Origin: Desulfobacteraceae bacterium
GTDB taxonomy: Bacteria > Desulfobacterota > Desulfobacteria > Desulfobacterales > Desulfobacteraceae
Assembly (NCBI GenBank): GCA_024225635.1
Contig: JAAEMK010001005.1
Coordinates: forward strand, 21,833-85,832
Length of the DNA stretch: 64,000 nt
Direction: 5' to 3'
Part shown: piece by piece, positions 45,679 to 54,645 of the stretch
Position numbering within the stretch: the stretch's first letter is position 1
Layout: each line of letters begins with the position of its first letter
Translations under genes and position numbers: made by a program
Notes under the pieces: generated by a model
What the model was told of the DNA's origin: nothing
Databases searched by the model: none
The model's input: the letters and a program-made list of their open reading frames with translations, nothing else

Positions 45679-47601
45679 ATGGGACTGAAAGAGGAACTTG
45701 AAGAGAAAGCCGAAGCCTGTGACAGCACCGAAGAGTATATAGAGGTGGCGGGAGAAATTGTCCGGGGCCTGTCCGACAGGGAATGGGCAGCCGAACTGCT
45801 GGAGGAAGGGGCTGAATGGGCCGGGACCTGGGAAGAGCTGGCCCGCTATGCCGAGGCGGCCCACACATTGCTGGAGAACACGGACGCTGCAAAGTCATAC
45901 CTTGTCCAAGCGCAAAACTTCTGCACCCAGGTTGAGGAGTTCGGCTCCCTTGCCTCGGCTGCCGTTAAACTGGGTATGGGGGAGGATGCCCACGATATTT
46001 ACGGGGCTGCCCAGGCAAAATGCACCAGGGTACAGGACCTGCTTGCGCTGAGCAAAAGCATCTCCCAGGTGCTGGAGAACCGGGAAATGGCGGAAGAGGC
46101 CGTTGATAAAGCCTTTGACAAATGTTCAACCCCGGCGGATTTTGTCGGTTTTGCAAAATCAATACTGGAGATGTCCGGAGACAGGGAGAGGGCGAAAGAA
46201 ATTTATCAAAAAGCCTTGGGCAAGGCATCCAAGGCGGATGATTTTGATATCCTTGCCATGGGAGCCAAGGCAGACCTTGATGACGACGAGCTTGCCGTTG
46301 AGATCTATCAAAAGGCCCTGGCCGCCATCGAATCCGGAGACGAGTTGTTGAAGTTTGCGGCAACAGTCAACACAAAACTCGATGACAAGGAATTTCTCCT
46401 ATCCATCTACCGGAAAACGGCATCCGTGGTCTCAAGTTTTGACGATTATCTGAAACTTGCCGGGGAATCCTTTGAAACCACGGGCAACCTGGAATTTGCA
46501 TCCTCCGTCTACCAAAAGGCCGGGGCGACAAATCCGGACTGCGGCCGGCTGGTGGATCTTGCCATGGCCCTTGCAAAGGAACTCAAGGACCGGGAGGCCG
46601 CCGTTTCAATCCTCAGGCAGGCGGAACAGAGCGTTAAAACAGCCGACGACTTCAAGAAAGCCGGCGCCGCGATCCTGGAGATCGCAGTGGATGATACCGA
46701 GTGGACTTCGGCAATGGCTTTCCAGATGGAAAAGCGCGAACAGTTCAGCGATCTCTATCCGGGATTCATCCTCCGGGAGCAGGAGAGCACAACCGATTAC
46801 GCCTTCAGGATGCTGGCCCATGAGGTGTTTACAAAAACCGGGGACATCCACTATGCCGGAAAGCTCTACAGAAAGGCCGAAGATGTAACCATCCACTTCA
46901 ACAACTTTATCAAGCTTGCCCGGGAGATCCATGCCGACATCAAGGATGAAGCCTGGGTTCGGAAGATCTACACGGCCCTCCTGGAAAAGAGCACAAGTTA
47001 CGGCTATGTCAACGAACTAACCTGCGCCATTGCAGCCACCCTCAAGGATGAAGCATGGATACGGGAGATCTATGCCGACATGGAAGGGCAATGCCGCGAC
47101 ATCAAGGATTTTGTCCAGCTTGCCGTTGTGGTTCTGGACAAATTCGATGACAGGGATTGGGCATATAGCCTGTTTGGCAAAGCTCAAGAGAGCTGCAAGA
47201 CAATGTTCGATTTCGCCCTTGTGGCAGGTGCGGTCCTGAGCAAACTCCATGATACCGAGTGGACCCGGCAACTATACTGCCGTGCAGGAGAGGCGTGCGA
47301 GTCAACAGGGGAGTGCCGGGAACTCATCCAGATTATAACCCGGCATTGCGATGACACGGCCTTGATCTCCTCCGTGTTTGACACCATTGAACCACAATTC
47401 ACATCCTTTGGAGACCGGCTGTTCCTTGCCGAATCGGTCTTCACCGTTCTGGGGGATACCGGGCGGGCAACCCTCATTTACCAGCAGGCCGAAGAAAAAG
47501 CCGTTTCCAGTGTCATGCGCTATCAATTGGGCATCAGCCTTGACAGACGGCTGAAGGATCCCAAATGGGCCGCAAGGGTAAGGCGCCGCATGTCAAGCTG
47601 A
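45679..47601 (+). CDS. Helical-repeat (TPR-like) protein of unknown function
   Basis: 640 residues made almost wholly of about 16 degenerate repeats of roughly 35 residues. The unit reads like D-x-E-x-A-x-x-I-Y-x-K-A ... S-x-D-D-F-x-x-L-A; good examples are DRERAKEIYQKALGKASKAD, DDELAVEIYQKALAAIESGD and NLEFASSVYQKAGATN. This is a TPR/alpha-solenoid pattern for protein binding. No signal peptide or membrane segment. Start behind AAGGAGACACC. It is flanked on both sides by the same kind of repeat DNA, and sits between a chemoreceptor and a hybrid kinase; a scaffold or regulatory role is possible but not shown. Confidence 0.7.
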   Translation: MGLKEELEEKAEACDSTEEYIEVAGEIVRGLSDREWAAELLEEGAEWAGTWEELARYAEAAHTLLENTDAAKSYLVQAQNFCTQVEEFGSLASAAVKLGMGEDAHDIYGAAQAKCTRVQDLLALSKSISQVLENREMAEEAVDKAFDKCSTPADFVGFAKSILEMSGDRERAKEIYQKALGKASKADDFDILAMGAKADLDDDELAVEIYQKALAAIESGDELLKFAATVNTKLDDKEFLLSIYRKTASVVSSFDDYLKLAGESFETTGNLEFASSVYQKAGATNPDCGRLVDLAMALAKELKDREAAVSILRQAEQSVKTADDFKKAGAAILEIAVDDTEWTSAMAFQMEKREQFSDLYPGFILREQESTTDYAFRMLAHEVFTKTGDIHYAGKLYRKAEDVTIHFNNFIKLAREIHADIKDEAWVRKIYTALLEKSTSYGYVNELTCAIAATLKDEAWIREIYADMEGQCRDIKDFVQLAVVVLDKFDDRDWAYSLFGKAQESCKTMFDFALVAGAVLSKLHDTEWTRQLYCRAGEACESTGECRELIQIITRHCDDTALISSVFDTIEPQFTSFGDRLFLAESVFTVLGDTGRATLIYQQAEEKAVSSVMRYQLGISLDRRLKDPKWAARVRRRMSS

Positions 47602-47629
47602 TCCATTACCACCTTGATGCGGGTCGGGT

Positions 47630-47666
47630 CTGAAAAACGGTTGACAAACGGGCTCCACCGAGTTAG
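47630..47666. repeat. Flanking repeat, right copy
   Basis: CTGAAAAACGGTTGACAAAC (47630-47649) then GGGCTCCACCGAGTTAG, nearly the same as the sequence at 45546-45581. It is followed by GTTAG/CTAAC, a smaller hairpin than in the left copy. Confidence 0.6.
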
Positions 47667-47744
47667 CTTACCCTAACTTTGTTTGCCATATAGTGAAGGC
47701 TTAAAAAATGGAGGGATATGGAAAGGCACATATAGGGGTCGGAA

Positions 47745-47797
47745 GGGGTCGGCTTTAGCTCTGCATATAGAAGGTACCGGTACCGTGCCCCCGTTAC
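47745..47797. repeat. GGGGTC repeat, copy 2 (degenerate)
   Basis: GGGGTCGGCTTTAGCTCTGC then ATAGAAG, a GGTACCGGTACC insertion, and the common end CCCCCGTTAC. Same order as copy 1 with an insert in the right arm. It ends about 20 bases before the start codon of the second hybrid kinase, so it is in that gene's leader. Confidence 0.55.
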
Positions 47798-47816
47798 GGA
47801 TAGTTAAGGATAAACC

Positions 47817-50456
47817 ATGCTGAAAGTGAAAACAAAATTTAGAATAATCATTGCCGCATACAGCTTCCTGCCCCTGATGGTGATCCTGGCCCTGACCTGG
47901 GACACTCCTGTGTTCATGGAGCACGACTTCCAGTCGGCACTGACCCTGGGCCTTGGCGCAGCCTTTATCCTCACCCTCTGCTCATCCCATCTCTGGGGAC
48001 TCAGATGGGCATTCCTGAACCAGCTGACCCTTGTTTCAAATCTCTGCAGCGCCATACGAAGGGGAAAATACACCTATTTTGACCTGCCCAACCAGCCGGT
48101 TGAGAGCCGGGATGAAAACGAGATGCTCTTTCTCATGCGCAACATGAACTGGATGGTCCGGCAGATTGCAAGCAGGGAGAGCGACCTTGAATCAAGGGTA
48201 GAGGCACGAACCACCGAGCTGTTGCACATCAACCGTGAACTGAAACAGGCAAAGGAAGCCGCGGACGAGAGCGCCAGAAGCAAGAGCGAATTCCTTGCCA
48301 CCATGAGCCATGAGATCCGCACCCCCATGAATGCCGTCATCGGCATGAGCGAAATGGTCCTTGACACCGGGCTTGACCCCCGCCAGAAGGAGTTCCTCAC
48401 CATCCTCAGATCCTCGGCCATGTCGCTTCTCTCCATCCTCAACAACATTCTCGATTTTTCCAAGCTCGATGCGGGAAAGAGCGAGATCGAAACCATCAGC
48501 GTCAATGTCAGGGATCTGATCGAAGAGATCACCGACATGTTCAAGACAGAGCTGATGGACAAACGAATCGAACTGATCCTGGACATGGACGCCCGGATGC
48601 CAAGATCCCTGTACACGGACCCGACGCGGTTGCGCCAGGTCCTTGTCAACCTGCTATCCAACGCCCTCAAGTTCACGGAACAAGGAGAGATAACCATCGG
48701 AGTCAAGTTCAATTGCCGGGAAGCAACCGGCAATGAACTTCTTTTTTCCGTTCAGGACACGGGCATCGGCATGGACCAGGCCACCCTCTCCCGGCTCTTC
48801 CACGCCTTTTCCCAGGCGGACGGCTCCACCACCAGGAGATTCGGCGGCACCGGACTCGGCCTTGCCATCTCAAAGAAACTGGTCACCCTCATGGGGGGGA
48901 CCATGGAAGTGAAGAGCTCTCCCGGCAAGGGAAGCTGTTTCACCTTTTCCATCAAGGCCGCCCCCTGCGGTAAGGAGGAGCCGTCTTGCCGGATTCTGCC
49001 GGGCAACCTGAAGAACAGGGCCGTGGCCGTTGGGATCAACAACCCCACGACCCGCAGGATCATCTGCGAATTCCTCACCTCCTTCGGTTTTACCACCAGC
49101 GCCTTCGGCCTTGGAAACGAGATGCTGACGGCCGTGGAACAACAGCCTCCCGGCAACCCTTTTTCCCTTGCCATCCTGGATATTGAACTCTCGGACATTT
49201 CTCCCGGAAAGCTTGCCCCGGCACTAAAAGAAAAAGCGCCCGCCATGCCGGTGATCGCCATTGGCACCGATACCAGGAACAATGCCGAAGATCCCTGCAG
49301 CCGTTACCGGACCAACGCCTTTATTTCCAAACCTGTAAAGCAGTCCATGCTCTTTGATACCCTGATGAATCTCCTGGAATCCCCGGAGTCGGTCAGGGCA
49401 AGGCGTGTGCAAGGCAAACCCACGGCCGTCTGCCCGTTCCGGACAAGAATACTGGTGGTGGAGGACAATTCCATCAACCAGGTGGTGGCAACGGAGATCT
49501 TCAGGTGTGCGGGCATCCGCCCCCGGGTGGCGGGAAGCGGGGAGGAGGCCCTGGAGGCCATGGAAAAGGAGCCTTTTGATGCCGTGCTCATGGACATCCA
49601 GATGCCGGGAATGGACGGGTTCCAGACCACCCGGGCCATCCGGGAAGACGAGCGGTTCAAGGAGATCCCCATCATCGCCATGACAGCCAATGCGGGGAAG
49701 GAAGACAGGGAGCAGGGCCTTTTGAGCGGCATGGATGACTACATCACCAAACCCATTGATTCAAAAACCCTGTTTGAGGTGCTTTCCCGCTGCCTGGGAC
49801 GAACCATCGCCCCTCCCCCCAACGGCTCCCGCCAGGCAGAGGAGCCGGGTGAAACGGTTGAAACAGCACCCGGCATGGACATCGGGGCCGGCATTAAACG
49901 GGTGAACGGCGACCGTCAACTGTTCTTCTCCCTGGTTGCCGACTTTGCGGCCGAAAATGGAAACTCCGCCGAAACAATCGAAAAGGCCCTTGGAAACAAG
50001 GATCTTGAAACAGCCGCAGGCCTTGTCCATCAACTCAAGGGAACCGCAGCCAACCTTTCCCTTGTTGACCTTCACAGGGCGCTGACGGTTCTTGATCAAC
50101 AATTAAAGGACAAGCGTCCAACCAGGGAAGCCCTGGAAAAATTCGAGCTGGAGCTGAAACGGTTCATTGGCGCTGTGGGGACCCTTGAGCCCTGCAATCA
50201 CTGCACAACAGCCTGCCCCGGCAAAGAGTCCCCCACGCCCCTTCCGGGGAATACAGAAAAAAGGCTTGCGGAACTTGATACCCTGCTTGCCCAGAACAGT
50301 CTCAGGGCTAAAAGCCTCATGGCCGAAATCACGCCCCTGTTCAAATCGACAGCCCTTGAACCCTGGGCCCGGAAACTTGAAAACCAGGTCAAACGATTCG
50401 ACTTTAAAACCGCCCGACAGACCCTTAAGGAGATGGAGCAGACGATCCGCCCCTAG
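47817..50456 (+). CDS. Hybrid histidine kinase with degenerate and intact receivers plus HPt
   Basis: 879 residues. Two membrane helices at the start (about 10-25 and 42-60), a short HAMP-like/coiled segment, HisKA with [20 protein letters not shown] near 164, HATPase_c (G1 VQDTGIGM, G2 [12 protein letters not shown]), receiver 1 (about 400-520) that has lost the acidic pair ([13 protein letters not shown]) though ILDIEL remains, receiver 2 (about 543-660; [22 protein letters not shown]), and HPt with [15 protein letters not shown] near 734. With almost no periplasmic loop it probably senses in the membrane or cytoplasm. The REC-GGDEF-EAL gene starts 6 bases after its stop and is the likely target of the phosphorelay. 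Confidence 0.9.
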   Translation: MLKVKTKFRIIIAAYSFLPLMVILALTWDTPVFMEHDFQSALTLGLGAAFILTLCSSHLWGLRWAFLNQLTLVSNLCSAIRRGKYTYFDLPNQPVESRDENEMLFLMRNMNWMVRQIASRESDLESRVEARTTELLHINRELKQAKEAADESARSKSEFLATMSHEIRTPMNAVIGMSEMVLDTGLDPRQKEFLTILRSSAMSLLSILNNILDFSKLDAGKSEIETISVNVRDLIEEITDMFKTELMDKRIELILDMDARMPRSLYTDPTRLRQVLVNLLSNALKFTEQGEITIGVKFNCREATGNELLFSVQDTGIGMDQATLSRLFHAFSQADGSTTRRFGGTGLGLAISKKLVTLMGGTMEVKSSPGKGSCFTFSIKAAPCGKEEPSCRILPGNLKNRAVAVGINNPTTRRIICEFLTSFGFTTSAFGLGNEMLTAVEQQPPGNPFSLAILDIELSDISPGKLAPALKEKAPAMPVIAIGTDTRNNAEDPCSRYRTNAFISKPVKQSMLFDTLMNLLESPESVRARRVQGKPTAVCPFRTRILVVEDNSINQVVATEIFRCAGIRPRVAGSGEEALEAMEKEPFDAVLMDIQMPGMDGFQTTRAIREDERFKEIPIIAMTANAGKEDREQGLLSGMDDYITKPIDSKTLFEVLSRCLGRTIAPPPNGSRQAEEPGETVETAPGMDIGAGIKRVNGDRQLFFSLVADFAAENGNSAETIEKALGNKDLETAAGLVHQLKGTAANLSLVDLHRALTVLDQQLKDKRPTREALEKFELELKRFIGAVGTLEPCNHCTTACPGKESPTPLPGNTEKRLAELDTLLAQNSLRAKSLMAEITPLFKSTALEPWARKLENQVKRFDFKTARQTLKEMEQTIRP

Positions 50457-50462
50457 GATCGC

Positions 50463-52259
50463 ATGGAAACAACAATGGAACAGACAACAAAAGAGCGCAT
50501 CCTGATCGTGGACGACACCCCGGCAAACATCGATGTCCTGGGCTCCATGCTCATGGACCATTATGAAATAAGCGTCGCGGTCAACGGCCCCATGGCCCTG
50601 GAAATCGCAGACGCGGATTTACAGCCGGATCTCATCCTCCTTGACATCATGATGCCCGGCATGGACGGATATGAGGTGGCACGACAGTTGAAGTCAACCC
50701 CGGCGACCCGGGAAATTCCAATCATCTTTGTGACGGCAAAGATCGAAGAGGAGGACGAAGCCTTTGGTTTTGCCCTGGGAGCCGTGGACTATATCCGAAA
50801 GCCGGTGAGCACCTCGGTCACCCTTGCCAGGATAAAATCCCAGCTGGAACTGAAACAATACCGGGACAACCTCACCGCCATGGTAGAACAGAAGATCGCC
50901 GAGGTGACAGTATCGAAACAATTGCTGAGAAACACCGAGGAGGAACGTATCCGGATCGCAGAGGAACTCAAGATCCAGGCATTCCACGATGCCCTGACAG
51001 GAATACCCAACCGGGCCCTTCTCATGGAGCGCCTCAACCAGGCCATTGAACTGAAACGAACCACGGGGAAGTTCGACTTTTCCGTTCTTCTCCTGGACCT
51101 TGACCGGTTCAAGAGCATCAACGACAGCCTGGGCCACCAGGCAGGGGACAAGCTCCTGATCGCCGTCACCGAAAGAATCCAGGCCTGCTTAAGGTCCATG
51201 GACACCATTGCCAGGCTTGGCGGGGATGAATTCGCCATTCTTCTTCCCAACACCCAGAGCCGTGACCAGGTGACCACCATTGCCTCAAGAATCCGGGAAG
51301 CGGCGGAAACCCCCTTTATCATCGACGGGTATGAGGCCCATATCAGCGCAAGCATCGGCATCGTCATCGACACCGGCCCCTATGAAACCGGAAACCAGCT
51401 CATCAGGGATGCCGACCTTGCCATGTACCATGCCAAGGATACGGGCAAGGACTGCTTCAAGGTCTTCACCCCCACCCTGCACGACAAGGCCATGGAGAGC
51501 ATCATCCTTGAAAAAGAGCTCAGGACCGCCATTGAGAACTCGCACCTGGAACTCTACTACCAGCCCATCATGGGGGTCGACTCAAAAGGGCTCGAGGGAT
51601 TTGAAGCCCTTATCCGGTGGAACCACCCCAGCCACGGCCTGATAATGCCGGACCAGTTCATCCCCCTTGCCGAAGAAACGGGGCTGATCATCCCCATGGG
51701 CGAATGGATCATCAAAAGAGCCTGCCGGCAGCTGAAACAATGGAAACACGAGTTAAGCCAGGATACGTGTTTGACCCTGAGCATCAACGTATCCATCAAG
51801 CAGTTTCTCCAGGAGAACTTTGTCGAATTTCTCCACGCCACCGTGTCAAACCAGGGGCTCTCTCCCAGGGAAATAAAAATAGAGCTCACGGAATCATTGC
51901 TCATGGCCCATACCGAATCCGCCGTAAAAAAACTTCAAACCTTGCGGGAGTACGGCTTCGCCCTTGTGCTTGACGATTTCGGCACGGGCTATTCCTCCCT
52001 GTCATACCTGCAGCAGTTTCCCATCGACACCATCAAGATCGACCGGTCGTTCATCTCCTCCCTTGAAACCAGGGAAGAGAGCGTGAAAATCGTAAAATCC
52101 ATCATCTCCCTGTCAAAGAGCCTGGGCATGTCGGTGGTGGCGGAAGGGGTCGAAGAAGAAGCGCAGCTTAAGGCCCTTGGAAGACTGGCCTGTGACAGCG
52201 CCCAGGGTTATCTCTTTGCAAAACCCATGGATTGTGAGGCTGCAACCAGGTATATATAA
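50463..52259 (+). CDS. REC-GGDEF-EAL cyclic-di-GMP protein
   Basis: 598 residues. Receiver (about 10-130; ILIVDDTPAN, LILLDIMMPGMDGYEV), coiled linker, GGDEF (about 165-325) with RLGGDEF and an RSMD inhibition site five residues before, and EAL (about 345-595) with GFEALIRW, SLSYLQQFPIDTIKIDRSFI and DDFGTGYSS. All catalytic motifs of both cyclase and phosphodiesterase are present, so the net activity may be switched by phosphorylation of the receiver. Directly downstream of the HPt-bearing kinase. Confidence 0.93.
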   Translation: METTMEQTTKERILIVDDTPANIDVLGSMLMDHYEISVAVNGPMALEIADADLQPDLILLDIMMPGMDGYEVARQLKSTPATREIPIIFVTAKIEEEDEAFGFALGAVDYIRKPVSTSVTLARIKSQLELKQYRDNLTAMVEQKIAEVTVSKQLLRNTEEERIRIAEELKIQAFHDALTGIPNRALLMERLNQAIELKRTTGKFDFSVLLLDLDRFKSINDSLGHQAGDKLLIAVTERIQACLRSMDTIARLGGDEFAILLPNTQSRDQVTTIASRIREAAETPFIIDGYEAHISASIGIVIDTGPYETGNQLIRDADLAMYHAKDTGKDCFKVFTPTLHDKAMESIILEKELRTAIENSHLELYYQPIMGVDSKGLEGFEALIRWNHPSHGLIMPDQFIPLAEETGLIIPMGEWIIKRACRQLKQWKHELSQDTCLTLSINVSIKQFLQENFVEFLHATVSNQGLSPREIKIELTESLLMAHTESAVKKLQTLREYGFALVLDDFGTGYSSLSYLQQFPIDTIKIDRSFISSLETREESVKIVKSIISLSKSLGMSVVAEGVEEEAQLKALGRLACDSAQGYLFAKPMDCEAATRYI

Positions 52260-52264
52260 TAAAA

Positions 52265-52292
52265 GGGGTCAGACTTAGCTAAGTATGACCCC
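52265..52292. repeat. GGGGTC palindrome, copy 3 (near perfect)
   Basis: A 28-base palindrome: GGGGTCA, one unpaired base, the perfect core ACTTAGCTAAGT, one unpaired base, TGACCCC; then GGTTAC. It lies between the converging REC-GGDEF-EAL gene and pckG and can also act as a transcription terminator, though no T tract follows. Confidence 0.75.
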
Positions 52293-52299
52293 GGTTACT

Positions 52300-54243
52300 T
52301 TATGGCAGGACGACGGGACCAACCTCTTTTTTCAACTTCAACAACCCCTGCTTCTGCCGGTCAAGGATGGAGAACAACTTTTCCGGAATCTTCTCCTCCC
52401 TGCCGTAGGCCTCGATCTGGAGATCGATCCTGGCAACGATGTTGTCGATGTAGAGGGAAAACTGACGGTTATAGAGTTCCCGGGGATACTCCTTTTCGAG
52501 CAGGTTCCAAAACAGCTCCTTGAGATCCTTGTAGCAAGGCAGGTTTCCCATGGGGGTTGCGATATGCCCGACCTCGCCATGGGCGTAGCGTTCGAGCCAG
52601 GAGAGCCACACCTTGACATCCCGCTTCTCGCCCAGCAGCTTTTTGGAGCTGCCTCCCCGGGCAAGATCAGTGAGAAAGTAGTTGAGCCCTGCCATCACCG
52701 GCTTTTTATCCCCGGCAATGGACGAACTGCCGAAAAAGTCGAACTGGGCGGCCATGTAATCCCCCAGGGCGCCGGGAATAAAGGGGGCGTTGGCCCAGGG
52801 GGCCCGTTTGACGCCCGTGGCTCCCACCTCGGTGGCCGTGGCGGCTGACACGATGCAGGCCCCGATCACCACACCGGCATCTGAATCTTTCGCAACCCAC
52901 ACCGGCGGCATGGTATCGCTGTCCCGGCCGCTGTAGGTGAAGATCCGGGTCGGAACTCCCTCGGGATTTTCCGCCTCACCGGAGTAATTGGCAAGGGCCG
53001 TGGATGCCAGGGTGCAACGGGAGTTAGGGTGGGATATGGGAACGGGCTTACCGTCCTTGTTCGTCATTCCCTCGCGCCATTCGCCCTGGAAATTAAAGCC
53101 CTTCCCCGGGGGGACCTCGCCGTTGCCCACCCAATGGGGAACATTATTATCGTCCACAAGAACATTGGACCAGATCACCTCCGTGCCGGGTTTTCGAAGA
53201 TTCTCCATGAGCATGGGATCCCCCTCCCAGTTGACATCCTCCACAATGCCGAAGATGCCGCACTCGGGATTGACCGAGCGGATGGTGCCGTCCCCGGCGA
53301 TCCACATCTGGGCGAGATCATCGCCGATGAAATGGTTGCCGGCCATGGCCGTGGTGGTCTTGCCGCAGCCAGAGGGGGCGGCGCCCGCACACCAGGTGAC
53401 CCGGTTCCCGGGCCCATTGATGCCGGTGATGAACATGTGTTCGGACAATTGCCTGCCCCGGTTTTCATACACGGCCTTGTCCACGGCAAACCGGTGGTTT
53501 CCCTTTTTCAAGAGCAGGGTGTTACCGGCATAGGTGCACTTGTAGGAAAAGGTGGTGCGATAGCTTCTATCCATGAAGACCCGTGCATCCGGCAGGTCTT
53601 CCGCCCGGTTCAGCCCTTCGCTGTGGATGTTGGTAAAAAAGTGGCCCAGCTTCTCAACCTCCGTGGCAAACTCTTTAAAAGCGTTCCGGTAAAGGATCTC
53701 CGCACTGTGGGCCACATAGGCGGAACTTGTGATCTCCATGGCCGGGTTGGATGCAGGGGCGCCCACCGGGCCCCGCATGTAAAAACCGACAATCATGGTC
53801 ATGTTCTCCATGATACCGGTCATGTTGCCACCGATATCCCTGATGGCCTCCTCCCGGGTCATCCGGTTGGCCAGGGAGGAGACCTCCTCCCACTCATCCG
53901 CGATGTAGAAGGTCCTGTCCATGATTCTCCCCTGCTCTTCGGCAAGGTCGAAATGGATGGTATGGTTCTCCATGGCAAGCTTTCGCTCTTCACCCTTTTC
54001 AAGGGCAAGGTTGCGGATAAAGGCCTTGTCCCCGGGAGTTCCCATGTTGATATAGACGGATGCAGGCCGACAGATGGCAATGGCATTGGCTATCTTTTTC
54101 CTGACATCAATATTGCCCTGCTGCTCCATCCTTGAATAGTGGTCTTCATCCATATACTGCCTGAAAATTGCATCAATGGCCTCTTCAGCATCAATTTTAC
54201 CAAGTTCACCCGCGATATCGGGTCCAACCCTCGTGTCCTGCAT
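52300..54243 (-). CDS. pckG: Phosphoenolpyruvate carboxykinase (GTP)
   Basis: 647 residues, slightly longer than the usual 600-620. It converts oxaloacetate and GTP to PEP and CO2, or the reverse in anaerobes that fix CO2 into C4 acids. P-loop WCAGAAPSGCGKTTTAMAGN (the usual form is FPSACGKTN, so the last residues differ), metal/substrate residues in HFIGDDLAQMWI, the GTP-class segments FWNLLEKEYP-like C-terminus and GFYMRGPVGAPAS. An N-terminal ribosome site is weak. A perfect FNR-type palindrome lies 24 bases before the start codon, pointing to redox control. Confidence 0.9.
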   Translation of the reverse strand: MQDTRVGPDIAGELGKIDAEEAIDAIFRQYMDEDHYSRMEQQGNIDVRKKIANAIAICRPASVYINMGTPGDKAFIRNLALEKGEERKLAMENHTIHFDLAEEQGRIMDRTFYIADEWEEVSSLANRMTREEAIRDIGGNMTGIMENMTMIVGFYMRGPVGAPASNPAMEITSSAYVAHSAEILYRNAFKEFATEVEKLGHFFTNIHSEGLNRAEDLPDARVFMDRSYRTTFSYKCTYAGNTLLLKKGNHRFAVDKAVYENRGRQLSEHMFITGINGPGNRVTWCAGAAPSGCGKTTTAMAGNHFIGDDLAQMWIAGDGTIRSVNPECGIFGIVEDVNWEGDPMLMENLRKPGTEVIWSNVLVDDNNVPHWVGNGEVPPGKGFNFQGEWREGMTNKDGKPVPISHPNSRCTLASTALANYSGEAENPEGVPTRIFTYSGRDSDTMPPVWVAKDSDAGVVIGACIVSAATATEVGATGVKRAPWANAPFIPGALGDYMAAQFDFFGSSSIAGDKKPVMAGLNYFLTDLARGGSSKKLLGEKRDVKVWLSWLERYAHGEVGHIATPMGNLPCYKDLKELFWNLLEKEYPRELYNRQFSLYIDNIVARIDLQIEAYGREEKIPEKLFSILDRQKQGLLKLKKEVGPVVLP

Positions 54244-54645
54244 CTTGTTTATCCGACCCCTTATCCTTGATTTATATCAATCGCCGAATCTTTTGATCCG
54301 GCCTGTATTTACCTGTTTATACATCATTATTTTGCAGGCTGTTACCCGTAAATAACGATCTGTCCTTGTAACACTTTCCTAGTAAAATTCAAACAGTTTC
54401 ATAAAAAAAATCGCGACCCTTGAAACAAGAAATCCTCTCCCACAAAAAAACGGGATTTTCCAAAGGAATCCGAAGAACGGACAAAGGTCACGAAAAATTT
54501 AATTTCGTACAAACCGGGCAGCGGCCATGGCAATCTTCCCAAAAAGAATCTTTTTGGGAATTTATGTGGAAAAACCAAGATTTCCATGGTATGAGTTTAG
54601 GTATACCAGCCATCAGAAAGTCTTTCAAAACCACGGGGCAGACAA
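54244..54645. other. Divergent intergenic region between pckG and the REC-kinase
   Basis: 402 bases. Holds the FNR-type box (54267-54280) near pckG and a 10-bp hairpin TTCCCAAAAA/TTTTTGGGAA (54536-54560) toward the kinase gene. A plus-strand frame at 54420-54674 lacks a ribosome site and is not called. Confidence 0.5.
54267..54280 (-). promoter_or_regulatory. Perfect FNR-type binding palindrome upstream of pckG
   Basis: TTGATTTATATCAA, i.e. TTGAT-N4-ATCAA with no mismatch, the FNR consensus. Its near edge is 24 bases from the pckG start codon. A site this close to the gene would more naturally repress than activate, unless the true translation start is further in. Confidence 0.62.

Noticed and set aside
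53029-54135. Plus-strand frame of 368 codons over pckG
   Set aside because: Antisense shadow of a well-conserved enzyme gene.
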